Shown here: one piece after another, positions 8,287 to 16,985 of the stretch
Numbering within the stretch: the stretch's first letter is position 1
Layout of the letters: each line of letters begins with the position of its first letter
Origin: Bacteroides sp.
Lineage (GTDB): Bacteria; Bacteroidota; Bacteroidia; Bacteroidales; Bacteroidaceae
DNA length: 31,353 nucleotides
NCBI GenBank assembly: GCA_019414725.1
Contig: DXLM01000037.1
Coordinates: 1-31,353, forward strand
Direction: 5' to 3'
Made by a program: the position numbers and the translations under genes
Notes under the pieces: generated by a model
Seen by the model: only the letters and a program-made list of their open reading frames with translations
What the model was told of the DNA's origin: nothing
The model's database searches: none

Positions 8287-9573
8287 ATGGCTACAAAAAA
8301 ATTACATTTCGAAACATTACAACTTCACGTAGGACAGGAACAGCCAGACCCGGCTACGGATGCTCGTGCAGTTCCTATTTATCAGACTACATCTTATGTA
8401 TTTCATAACTCGGCACATGCAGCCGCACGTTTTGGTTTACAAGATCCGGGTAATATTTATGGGCGTCTGACTAATTCCACACAAGGTGTTTTTGAACAAC
8501 GTGTGGCTGCATTGGAAGGGGGAGTGGCAGGACTTGCGGTAGCTTCCGGGGCTGCTGCCATTACTTATGCGTTTCAGAACATTACTCGTGCAGGTGATCA
8601 TGTTGTAGCTGCAAAGACTATTTACGGAGGTACTTATAACCTGCTGGCGCATACGTTGCCGACTTATGGTGTGACTGCTACATTTGTGGACCCTGGTGAT
8701 CTTTCTAATTTTGAGAAAGCTATTCAGGAGAATACAAAGGCGGTGTTTATCGAGACTTTGGGGAATCCTAATTCGAATATTATAGATATAGAGGCTGTGG
8801 CGGAAATAGCACATCGCCATCACATACCTTTGATTATTGATAACACTTTTGGTACTCCTTATCTGATTCGTCCCATCGAGCACGGAGCAGATATTGTGGT
8901 ACATTCCGCTACAAAATTTATTGGTGGCCATGGAACTTCACTGGGTGGCGTGATTGTTGATTCAGGTAAATTTGACTGGGTGGCATCAGGTAAATTCCCT
9001 CAACTGACAGAACCGGATCCTTGCTATCATGGGGTGCGTTTTGTAGAGGCGGCAGGTCCGGCTGCTTATGCTGTCCGTATTCGTGCTATTTTATTGCGTG
9101 ATACCGGTGCAACTATCAGTCCGTTTAATGCTTTTATTCTGTTGCAGGGATTGGAGACACTTTCATTGCGTGTGGAACGTCATGTAGAGAATGCGTTGAA
9201 AGTGGTGGAGCATTTGAAAAATCATCCGAAGATCAAGAAAGTAAATCACCCTTCCTTGCCGGAACATCCTGACCATGCTCTGTATCAGCGTTATTTCCCC
9301 AATGGAGCTAGTTCTATTTTCACTATCGAAGTGAAAGGTGGTCAGGAAGAAGCACATCGTTTCATCGATAGTTTGGAAATCTTTTCTTTATTGGCCAATG
9401 TCGCCGATGTGAAGTCATTGGTTATCCATCCTGCCAGTACCACTCACTCCCAGTTGAATGCGGAAGAATTGGCGGAACAGGGTATTTATCCGGGGACAGT
9501 GCGTTTATCAATAGGTACGGAACATATAGATGATTTGCTGGCCGATTTGGATCAGGCATTAGCTGGAATTTAA
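8287..9573 (+). CDS. metY: O-acetylhomoserine sulfhydrylase (Cys/Met metabolism PLP enzyme)
   Basis: This 428-residue cytoplasmic enzyme of the Cys/Met-metabolism PLP family converts O-acetylhomoserine and sulfide to homocysteine, in methionine synthesis. The start LHFETLQLHVGQEQPDPATDARAVPIYQT is typical of the sulfhydrylase subgroup, as are LEGGVAGLAVASGAAA and the PLP-lysine site HSATKFIGGHG (K210). The length of about 428 fits O-acetylhomoserine sulfhydrylases better than cystathionine synthases or lyases (about 380-400). The frame extends upstream to 8239, but that codon lies inside the -7 box, so ATG 8287 is used. It is monocistronic, followed by a hairpin at 9642-9686. Using O-succinyl- rather than O-acetylhomoserine cannot be excluded. 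Confidence 0.93.
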   Translation: MATKKLHFETLQLHVGQEQPDPATDARAVPIYQTTSYVFHNSAHAAARFGLQDPGNIYGRLTNSTQGVFEQRVAALEGGVAGLAVASGAAAITYAFQNITRAGDHVVAAKTIYGGTYNLLAHTLPTYGVTATFVDPGDLSNFEKAIQENTKAVFIETLGNPNSNIIDIEAVAEIAHRHHIPLIIDNTFGTPYLIRPIEHGADIVVHSATKFIGGHGTSLGGVIVDSGKFDWVASGKFPQLTEPDPCYHGVRFVEAAGPAAYAVRIRAILLRDTGATISPFNAFILLQGLETLSLRVERHVENALKVVEHLKNHPKIKKVNHPSLPEHPDHALYQRYFPNGASSIFTIEVKGGQEEAHRFIDSLEIFSLLANVADVKSLVIHPASTTHSQLNAEELAEQGIYPGTVRLSIGTEHIDDLLADLDQALAGI

Positions 9574-9641
9574 TAAGATATACTATATATAGAATAAGGA
9601 ATATTACTACAATATAAAATCAATATATAGATAAAAAGTGT

Positions 9642-9700
9642 ATGCCGGAGGTTTGTGTAAAGATACATTATACAGGCTTCTGGCATTACTTTATTTTTAC
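9642..9700 (+). terminator. Probable terminator after metY
   Basis: An 11-bp stem with three G-U pairs (ATGCCGGAGGT with GCTTCTGGCAT), a 23-nt loop, then a T-rich stretch (TACTTTATTTTTAC). The large loop lowers confidence. The rest of the 259-bp gap to 9833 holds no clear gene. Confidence 0.5.
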
Positions 9701-9832
9701 TGATAAAAAAGGATAGATCATTAATCCAAATAGGATTCTTTTTTGTTATTAAAAAAAGCATCTTTGCGGAAGTGGGATTTCAAAGGCTTAATTTAAAGAG
9801 TTTATGGATACCGTTTCTTTAACTTAAATACA

Positions 9833-11338
9833 ATGGTTATGAATCTAGTCCTTGCTATTATTCCGGTATTGTTATTGATTATCCTGATGGCGTTTTTTAA
9901 AATGTCCGGTGACAAAAGTAGTGTGATTTCCCTTGTCGTTACTATGCTGATTGCTTTTTTCGGCTTTCATTTTCCGGTAAACGATTTGCTGTCTTCTTTT
10001 CTGTATGGTGCATTGAAAGCTGTTTCTCCTATTCTGATTATTATTTTGATGGCGATATTCAGCTATAATGTTTTATTGAAGACTGAAAAAATGGAGATTA
10101 TCAAGCAACAGTTTTCTTCTATTTCTACCGATAAAAGTATTCAGGTATTGCTGTTGACATGGGGATTTGGCGGCTTGCTTGAAGCTATGGCAGGATTTGG
10201 TACGGCAGTGGCTATACCTGCGGCGATTCTTGTCAGTCTCGGATTCAAACCGGTCTTTTCGGCAACAGTCAGTTTGATTGCCAATAGTGTGGCTACTGCT
10301 TTTGGGGCTATTGGTACACCGGTCCTGGTATTGGCGAAAGAAACGAATCTGGATGTGCTGGTGCTAAGCGCCAATGTCGTGTTGCAGCTTTCGGTACTGA
10401 TGTTTCTCATTCCTTTCGTATTGCTGTTCCTGACCGATCCGAAGTTAAGATCCTTACCTAAAAATATCTTCCTGTCTTTGTTGGTCGGTGGTGTGTCGTT
10501 AGGCAGCCAGTATGTTGCCGCCCGTTATATGGGGGCGGAATCTCCGGCTATTATTGGAAGTATTTTATCCATCATTGTTATTGTGGCCTATGGCAAACTG
10601 ACTGCTTCTAAAGAGGAAAAAGCAAGGAAAAGCACATTGAAAGGGCTAGAGGTACTGAATGCGTGGAGTATCTATCTTCTTATCTTGTTCTTGATTGTTC
10701 TGACTAGTCCGTTGTTTCCCGGTTTACGTACAACACTTGAAAATAATTGGGTGACTCGTATCAGTCTTCCGATTAATGATTCAACTATGAATTATACGGT
10801 TTCTTGGCTGACCCATGCGGGAGTTTTACTTTTTGTAGGCACGTTTGTCGGCGGGCTGATACAGGGAGCCAAGATATGGGAGCTGTTTGCTGTACTCTGG
10901 AATACGGTAAAGCAGTTAAAGAAAACTTTTATCACGGTAATTTGTCTGGTGAGTTTGTCCACTATCATGGATACGGCAGGTATGATTTCAGTTATAGCCA
11001 CTGCTTTGGCAGTTGCTACAGGAAGTCTTTATCCGTTGTTTGCCCCTGTTATAGGTTGCCTGGGTACCTTTATTACGGGCAGTGACACTTCTTCAAATAT
11101 TTTGTTCGGCAAATTACAGGCTAATGTGGCCGGGCATATTCAAGTAAGTCCCGACTGGTTGTCGGCAGCCAATACGGTGGGGGCGACAGGTGGAAAAATA
11201 ATTTCTCCGCAAAGTATCGCTATTGCCACTTCTGCCGGAAACCAACAGGGAAAAGAAGGAGAAATCCTAAAATCCGCCATTCCATATGCATTGGCGTATG
11301 TGTTGATAACCGGAGTGATTGTTTATATTTTCAGCTGA
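9833..11338 (+). CDS. L-lactate permease-family transporter
   Basis: This 501-residue inner-membrane protein of the LctP (L-lactate permease) family typically imports lactate or glycolate with H+. Typical segments are WGFGGLLEAMAGFGTAVAIPAA near 110-130, then NSVATAFGAIGTPVLVLA, and near the C-terminus FITGSDTSSNILFGKLQ and NTVGATGGKIISPQSIAIA. About 12-13 hydrophobic helices can be counted. ATG at 9833 or 9839 could be the start; they differ by two residues. It is a single gene with no lactate dehydrogenase beside it, so the real substrate is not supported by context. No convincing promoter was found, only a partial -7 (CATCTTTG) near 9759. Confidence 0.9.
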   Translation: MVMNLVLAIIPVLLLIILMAFFKMSGDKSSVISLVVTMLIAFFGFHFPVNDLLSSFLYGALKAVSPILIIILMAIFSYNVLLKTEKMEIIKQQFSSISTDKSIQVLLLTWGFGGLLEAMAGFGTAVAIPAAILVSLGFKPVFSATVSLIANSVATAFGAIGTPVLVLAKETNLDVLVLSANVVLQLSVLMFLIPFVLLFLTDPKLRSLPKNIFLSLLVGGVSLGSQYVAARYMGAESPAIIGSILSIIVIVAYGKLTASKEEKARKSTLKGLEVLNAWSIYLLILFLIVLTSPLFPGLRTTLENNWVTRISLPINDSTMNYTVSWLTHAGVLLFVGTFVGGLIQGAKIWELFAVLWNTVKQLKKTFITVICLVSLSTIMDTAGMISVIATALAVATGSLYPLFAPVIGCLGTFITGSDTSSNILFGKLQANVAGHIQVSPDWLSAANTVGATGGKIISPQSIAIATSAGNQQGKEGEILKSAIPYALAYVLITGVIVYIFS

Positions 11339-11507
11339 TAATCGTTTGTAAATTCAAGAGGGCGTTTTAATATTGCCTGTTATGGATTGAAATACCCTGT
11401 AAACGAGGATCAACTGTTGAAAAATCGTAAAAAAAGAGATGGATAGGAGATTTATTGCCAAAAAAGAATTTAATTTGAACCGTTTTATAATTTATAAAAA
11501 AAAGAAC

Positions 11508-11681
11508 ATGAACGAATTAATTGCTAAAATCAAAGAATTGAACGAAGCTTTTATGTCTGATGCAGCATTGCAGATTGAAAAAGGTAACAAAGCTGCAGGA
11601 ACACGCGCACGTAAAGCATCATTGGAATTGGAAAAACTGATGAAAGAATTTAGAAAAGCATCTTTGGAAGCTTCTAAATAA
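11508..11681 (+). CDS. Histone H1-like small DNA-binding protein
   Basis: This 58-residue basic, helical protein resembles the chlamydial Hc1/histone H1-like proteins common in Bacteroidetes. It starts MNELIAKIKELNEAF, carries a Lys/Arg/Ala core (GNKAAGTRARKASLELEKL) and ends in KEFRKASLEASK. It probably binds DNA and helps compact the nucleoid. The frame extends upstream to 11439, but the ATG at 11508 gives the normal family length. It is preceded by a 169-bp AT-rich stretch without an obvious promoter and followed by a strong terminator, so it is a monocistronic gene, as usual for an abundant protein. Confidence 0.85.
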   Translation: MNELIAKIKELNEAFMSDAALQIEKGNKAAGTRARKASLELEKLMKEFRKASLEASK

Positions 11682-11710
11682 TCCTTCATTCGTCTTTTAA
11701 AGATTTTTAT

Positions 11711-11740
11711 AAGCCATCCTTCGGGGTGGCTTTCTTATTT
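11711..11740 (+). terminator. Terminator of the histone-like gene
   Basis: A 9-10-bp stem AAGCCATCC / GGGTGGCTT with a stable TTCG tetraloop, followed by a T-rich tail (TTTCTTATTTT). It lies 29 bp after the stop. Confidence 0.9.
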
Positions 11741-11750
11741 TCTACCAGGT

Positions 11751-11785
11751 TTTGCTTTTATTTCGGGGGATAATTGATATTTTTG
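11751..11785 (+). promoter_or_regulatory. Candidate promoter of the fused sensor-kinase operon
   Basis: A perfect -7 box TAttTTTG lies at 11778-11785. A TTTG at 11751-11754 is 23 bp upstream, longer than the usual spacer. The start site would be about 11792, some 30 nt before the ATG at 11824. Confidence 0.4.
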
Positions 11786-11823
11786 TATTTTTATTGGTGG
11801 GTGGTTAACCTAAAGGAAAAGGG

Positions 11824-14800
11824 ATGTTTATGAAGAATATGTGTCTATTGCCTGTATGGGCGGTTTTATTGATTATAGCAGGGACTTTCTTTTCTTGTGA
11901 AAAGAAGAAGGATATGGCTATATACCGTCAGGCGGATTCTTTGAACTTGCTTTCTTATCGTATGCGCTATAAAAATTTGGACACAGCGTGTAAAGCGGCG
12001 CATGACGCCTACAAACTGGCGGATGGATTCCCCTCCCTGCGTGCCGGGGCATTGAATAATCAGGGTTTCTGCGCCTTTATCCACATGGACTTTGAAAAAG
12101 CCGAAGATCTTTTTCTTCGCGTATATGAGGAATCAAACAATGAATTGGAATGTTTGATAGCAGATATCGGTATGATGAAAATTTGTCAGCGTACCGCCAT
12201 GAACAAGGAGTTCTATGATTATCGTAACAGTGCGTTACGGCGTATGAAGCGTATCAGTGATGACCGTTCTGCTATAACCGATCCCGGAGAGCTGGAGCGG
12301 CTTAATTATGCCCGTTCCGAGTTTTCCATTGCTTCTGCCATCTATTACTATTATTTGCAGCAGGAACAGCAGTCTTTGGAGGCGATTAATGAAATAAAAG
12401 TAGACGAGGCGCTGGAAAGTGATACTGCCCAATTGCTCTATTATTATTATATGAAAGGGTCTGGCGGTATGTATGAAGCGGATACACCGCAGGATGTGGT
12501 ATTGGGTGAGTTTAACTATCTGATAGAATGTCTGGGTATCAGCAGGGAATACGGGTATGTCTATTTCGAGGCGAATGCATCTCAGGCAATGGCAGAATTG
12601 CTGAAAGAGAGGAAAAATTTCGATTTGATAATGGAAAGGCGTCCCAATGTGATGCGTGCCATCAATAGCGAGGACTTGTCGTGGGAGGAATTGACCATGC
12701 GTTTTGCCTGGCAGGCTTTGGATTTGTTCAAAAAATATGGAGATTTGTATCAGATTTCGGGTACATACCGCACTTTGGCGTCGTGCAGCAACGAGCAAGG
12801 CAGGTATGAAGACGCGCTGCATTACTTGTCGGAAGCACTGGGGTACGTCAATCGGCATCACGAGAAATATTACCATTGTACGGATACCATGGACAGGCTA
12901 CGTCCGTATGTTCCCATGGCTACCACTTCCATTGAACTGGAATGGATTAATGACGATGGTATAAAAAGTGTTCCCGAATGGATTGCCCGTTTCCGTGAAC
13001 AATTGAGTGTAACATATGCAGCGTTAGGAATGAAACCCCAGTCGGATTATAATCGTAATATTTATCTGGATATTTTGGACTACACCCGCCAGGACAAAGA
13101 ATTGGAGAGCCGTTATAATGCGTTGGAAAAGGAATCGGAGGCCTTGAACGGACTTCTGGTGGTCGTGGTGATTGGTATCGTTGTCCTTATCATTCTATTT
13201 TGGATATTGAATAAAAGATGGCGTGTGCGGAATGCTCTTTATATTGATAAGTTGAAACGTACTTTGGAAATATGCCGTAAGATAACGGCTTCCGTACCCA
13301 TTGATGCGGGGGAGATAGAGGATGTGACAAAAGCGGTAGTTGCCTCGGTGAAAGAGGATATCCTTTCGTTGGTGGGAGCGACGGACTTCCGTATTGTGGC
13401 TGAAAATGGAGAGGGGAATGAGGTGCCGGGGCAAGGGATTTGTACAAGTTTTATCTTGAATATTCCGGGCAGGGAACAACCTTTGGGCGAGGTGCATCTG
13501 TATTCGGAGCACAAAATGAAGAAAGATGATAAAGCACTGATGAGGGTCATTACACCTTACATTTCGTGGACACTGGAGAATGGACTGGCTTTTATTTCGT
13601 TGGGCGATGAACGGAAACGGCTGGAAAAGGAGCAATATGTCCATGAACAGCATTTGGCGGAGAATAAACGGCAGAATCTGGTGAAGAAAGCCTGTCTGTT
13701 TATTGTCACAGGCATTATGCCTTATATAGACCGCATCATGAATGAAGTGCATAAACTAACCGCACACAACTACATTCAGAACGAAGAAATAAAAGAAAGC
13801 AAATACCGTTATATCGACGAACTGATTACCCGTATCAATGAGTATAATGATATTCTGGCCTTATGGATTAAGATGCGGCAGGGGACACTGAGTTTGAATA
13901 TAGAGAATTTTGAGTTGAATTCCCTTTTTGATGTACTGGTAAAAGGGCGTAAGACTTTCGAGATGAAACAACAGACTCTGACCATAGAGCCGACTGCCGC
14001 CATTGTGAAAGCGGATAAGGCTCTGACGCTTTTCATGATAAATACATTGACGGAAAACGCCCGTAAATATACGCAGCCGGGAGGAAATGTTTCTGTTTAT
14101 GCGCAGGAAACGGAATCTTACGTGGAGATTTCGGTGAAAGATGACGGTCCGGGACTTTCACAGGAAGATGTGGAGCGTATTCTGAGTGAGAAAGTTTATG
14201 ATTCGGGTAAAATCGGATTGCAGACCAGCGAAAATGTCAGCGAATTGCAGAAGAATAAAGGTCACGGTTTCGGTTTGATGAATTGCAAAGGCATTATTGA
14301 TAAATATAAGAAGACCAATGAGATATTCCGGGTCTGCCTGTTCCGGATAGAAAGTGAATTGGGGAAAGGCAGCCGTTTCTATTTCCGTCTGCCCAAAGGA
14401 GTGCGCAAAACGTTGATGTTGGTGTTGGTCGCTTTTCTTCCTGTCCTGGCAGGATGTAATGAGGGGAGGGAGAAAGATGGGAAAGCGGAACAGCTCACTG
14501 TCAATGATTCCATTCAGCGATATGATAAATTATTGGCTGTTGCGAATGAATATGCATACGATGTTTACAATTGTAACATTGATGGATTATATCAACAGGC
14601 ATTGTGTTATGCGGACAGTGCTCTATATTGTTTGAATAAGCATTATATTATGTATTCGGGCAGCAAAGGGCCTTTGTTGGAATTGGAAGGAGAGGGGGTA
14701 GCAGCGGATTTAGATTGGTTCAACCGGCATTTTGATACCGATTACTATGCCTTGCTGGATGTTCGCAACGAGGCAGCAGTCGCCTTTTTGGCTTTAGGTA

Positions 14801-16227
14801 ATCTGGAGGCTTATCGTTATAACAATAATGCTTATACGGCGCTGTACAAACAGATCAGTGAGGACACTTCATTGGAGCAATATTGCCGCCAGATGCAGCT
14901 TTCTGCCAATAATAAGACGGTGGCTATCATTCTTTGTGTGGTTATTTTGTTGGTATTGCTGGTGGGATATTATATTCTGTATTTCCGCCACCGTTTGATT
15001 TATCGTTATAACTTGGAACAGGTGTTGGAAATCAACAAGCAGGTGTTTTCGGCCTCTTTGCTTGACGGAAGAGCCGACCGGGATATTGCTGCAAGTCTGG
15101 TCAATGATATGTTTGAGACGGTGAATGAGTTGCTGCCCGTTGATGTGTTGGGCGTAGCGGTTTATAGTGAAGACAACCACAGCTTGAATTATGCTTTTTC
15201 ACCGGTGGAGGATGAGAATGAAGAAATGCGTGAGATGATGGCTCGTAGTTTTGACGCGAAGACACCTTATTGGCGTGAGAAAGATAGGGTAAAATGTTTG
15301 CCCTTGTGGGTGGAAGCAGGTAACGAGAATCGTTGCACGGGTGTGCTGGCATTGAAAATCGCTTTGCCTGTGGAGCGTGAGGACGACCGCTTGATGCTGG
15401 AGCTTGTGGCCGGATATGTAGCCATCATTGTATATAATGCAGTGGTACTGATGGCGCAGAAATATCGGGATATAGAAAGTGCGCAGGATGATGCGCGCCG
15501 AGCCATACGGGAGGAAAACCAGTTGCATGTGCAAAATCTGGTATTGGACAATTGCTTGTCAACCATTAAGCATGAGACAATTTATTATCCTAACCGGATA
15601 AAACAGATTATCGACAGGTTGAACACCCGTCAGGCTGGAGAAAACGAAGCTGTGCAAGTAGAAACGATTGGTGAGTTGATCAGTTATTATAAGGATATAT
15701 TTACTTTGCTGAGTTCATGCGCCGCACGTCAGTTGGAAGAAATTACTTTCCGCAGAGGTGTTGTGAAAGCCGGCGAACTGGCCGATTATGCGGTACGGTA
15801 TATAAAACGTGCTGGAAAACGTATGCCGCATCGGGTAGAACTGAGGACGGAGGTGGAACATGTTTCCGTATTGGGAGATGTCATTCAGCTGAAGTTTATG
15901 TTGGAGAATTTAATAGATGAAGCGCTATCATACGAGGTGGATGGTGTTTTGGAATTGTGTATTTATAAGGATAAGGATTTTGTGCGGTTTGATTTCCGCG
16001 ATACGCGTCGCGAAAAGTCGCAGGAGGAGTTGAACTTGTTGTTCTACCCGCATCTGTCTCGTATGAAGCAGGGGCAGGAAGGAGTCCTGACCGGTACGGA
16101 ATACCTTATTTGTAAGCAGGTGATTCGTGACCATGATGAATTTGCCGGAAGACGCGGTTGCCGTATCAATGCGCAGCCTGCCGCTGAAGGAGGGTTCACC
16201 GTATGGTTCACCCTGCCTGCCCGTTGA
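11824..16227 (+). CDS. Giant membrane sensor with two tandem histidine-kinase-like modules (DUF5112/DUF5113 type)
   Basis: A single open frame of 1467 residues. Module 1: lipobox-type signal (AGTFFSC, C25), TPR-like periplasmic helices (about 50-420), membrane helix 444-462, linker, and a HATPase_c domain (about 730-857) with N box TENARK, DDGPGLS (773-779) and GHGFGLMN (813-820). Module 2: a second membrane/lipobox-like segment (VLVAFLPVLAGC, C878), an outside domain to about 1028, helix 1031-1053, a cytoplasmic domain, a TIKHE motif with H1250, and a degenerate ATPase (ENLIDEAL near 1361-1368) without G boxes. Module 1 has G630 where module 2 has H1250 when both are aligned at QNLV. From memory, such proteins carry the Pfam labels DUF5112/DUF5113. 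A response regulator follows, so this is presumably its sensor; the signal is unknown. The start could also be the Met at 11830. Confidence 0.85.
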   Translation: MFMKNMCLLPVWAVLLIIAGTFFSCEKKKDMAIYRQADSLNLLSYRMRYKNLDTACKAAHDAYKLADGFPSLRAGALNNQGFCAFIHMDFEKAEDLFLRVYEESNNELECLIADIGMMKICQRTAMNKEFYDYRNSALRRMKRISDDRSAITDPGELERLNYARSEFSIASAIYYYYLQQEQQSLEAINEIKVDEALESDTAQLLYYYYMKGSGGMYEADTPQDVVLGEFNYLIECLGISREYGYVYFEANASQAMAELLKERKNFDLIMERRPNVMRAINSEDLSWEELTMRFAWQALDLFKKYGDLYQISGTYRTLASCSNEQGRYEDALHYLSEALGYVNRHHEKYYHCTDTMDRLRPYVPMATTSIELEWINDDGIKSVPEWIARFREQLSVTYAALGMKPQSDYNRNIYLDILDYTRQDKELESRYNALEKESEALNGLLVVVVIGIVVLIILFWILNKRWRVRNALYIDKLKRTLEICRKITASVPIDAGEIEDVTKAVVASVKEDILSLVGATDFRIVAENGEGNEVPGQGICTSFILNIPGREQPLGEVHLYSEHKMKKDDKALMRVITPYISWTLENGLAFISLGDERKRLEKEQYVHEQHLAENKRQNLVKKACLFIVTGIMPYIDRIMNEVHKLTAHNYIQNEEIKESKYRYIDELITRINEYNDILALWIKMRQGTLSLNIENFELNSLFDVLVKGRKTFEMKQQTLTIEPTAAIVKADKALTLFMINTLTENARKYTQPGGNVSVYAQETESYVEISVKDDGPGLSQEDVERILSEKVYDSGKIGLQTSENVSELQKNKGHGFGLMNCKGIIDKYKKTNEIFRVCLFRIESELGKGSRFYFRLPKGVRKTLMLVLVAFLPVLAGCNEGREKDGKAEQLTVNDSIQRYDKLLAVANEYAYDVYNCNIDGLYQQALCYADSALYCLNKHYIMYSGSKGPLLELEGEGVAADLDWFNRHFDTDYYALLDVRNEAAVAFLALGNLEAYRYNNNAYTALYKQISEDTSLEQYCRQMQLSANNKTVAIILCVVILLVLLVGYYILYFRHRLIYRYNLEQVLEINKQVFSASLLDGRADRDIAASLVNDMFETVNELLPVDVLGVAVYSEDNHSLNYAFSPVEDENEEMREMMARSFDAKTPYWREKDRVKCLPLWVEAGNENRCTGVLALKIALPVEREDDRLMLELVAGYVAIIVYNAVVLMAQKYRDIESAQDDARRAIREENQLHVQNLVLDNCLSTIKHETIYYPNRIKQIIDRLNTRQAGENEAVQVETIGELISYYKDIFTLLSSCAARQLEEITFRRGVVKAGELADYAVRYIKRAGKRMPHRVELRTEVEHVSVLGDVIQLKFMLENLIDEALSYEVDGVLELCIYKDKDFVRFDFRDTRREKSQEELNLLFYPHLSRMKQGQEGVLTGTEYLICKQVIRDHDEFAGRRGCRINAQPAAEGGFTVWFTLPAR

Positions 16228-16247
16228 ATGTAGAATGTAAAAAAACA

Positions 16248-16985
16248 ATGCATATTATGGAGAATAATAGATTTAAAGTCATCATTGTAGAGGATGTCAA
16301 ACTGGAATTAAAAGGAACGGAAGAGATATTCAGACACGAAATTCCGAATGCGGAAGTCATCGGAACGGCTATGACTGAGAATGAGTTTTGGGAATTGCTG
16401 AAAGTGCAGTTGCCCGATATGGTTTTATTGGACTTGGGCTTGGGGGGATCGACTACCATCGGTGTGGAAATCTGTTCTTCTTTACGGAAGAACTATCCGG
16501 ATATGAAGGTGCTGATTTTTACTGGTGAGGTATTGAACGAAAAGTTATGGGTGGATGCGCTGAATGCGGGTGCGGATGGTATAATCCTGAAGACGGGAGA
16601 GTTGCTGACTGCCACAGATGTACAGGCGGTGATGGATGGCAAGAAACTGGTTTTCAATTATCCCATTCTGGAGAAAATAGTGGCACGTTTCAAGCAGTCG
16701 GTGGCTCAGGAACAGCGCAGGCAGGAAGCTGTCATTAATTATGATATTGATGAATATGATGAGCGTTTGCTTCGCCATCTGGCCTTGGGGTATACCAAAG
16801 AAATGATTACTAATCTGAAAGGGATGCCTTTCGGGGTCAAATCCATAGAGAAGCGTCAGAATGAATTGATAAACCGTTTGTTCACATTGGATGAAAGAAG
16901 TGGTGTCAATGCCTGTCGATTGGTGACCCGTGCTTTCGAGTTGCGGATTCTTGACATTGATAATTTGGAACCGGATGAAGAGTAA
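16248..16985 (+). CDS. Response regulator (receiver plus atypical C-terminal helical/HTH domain)
   Basis: The protein has about 245 residues. The N-terminal receiver domain (about 8-130) keeps the acidic pair E15-D16 (IIVEDV), phospho-acceptor D62 (VLLDLGLGG), the conserved Thr in IFTGE and the Lys in ILKTGE, so it should be phosphorylatable. The C-terminal part (about 166-212: DERLLRHLALGYTKEMITNLKG, then KSIEKRQNELINRLF) resembles a LuxR/GerE-like helix-turn-helix but diverges, with an expanded turn. The ATG at 16248 lies 20 bp after the sensor gene's stop; 16257 is an alternative start, and the frame further upstream overlaps the sensor gene. The operon position makes it the partner of the giant sensor. 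The downstream membrane-protein gene starts within its last codons. Confidence 0.88.
   Translation: MHIMENNRFKVIIVEDVKLELKGTEEIFRHEIPNAEVIGTAMTENEFWELLKVQLPDMVLLDLGLGGSTTIGVEICSSLRKNYPDMKVLIFTGEVLNEKLWVDALNAGADGIILKTGELLTATDVQAVMDGKKLVFNYPILEKIVARFKQSVAQEQRRQEAVINYDIDEYDERLLRHLALGYTKEMITNLKGMPFGVKSIEKRQNELINRLFTLDERSGVNACRLVTRAFELRILDIDNLEPDEE

Noticed and set aside
12235..13752. Long minus-strand reading frames inside the fused sensor gene
   Set aside because: Low-complexity, histidine- and leucine-rich translations expected from the antisense of helical coding sequence; no independent support.
11824..16227. Two separate sensor genes joined by a missed stop or frameshift
   Set aside because: The frame is continuous and the module 2 signal-like segment follows the ATPase directly without a stop. 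An internal re-start at about residue 861 remains conceivable, but nothing in the sequence requires it.
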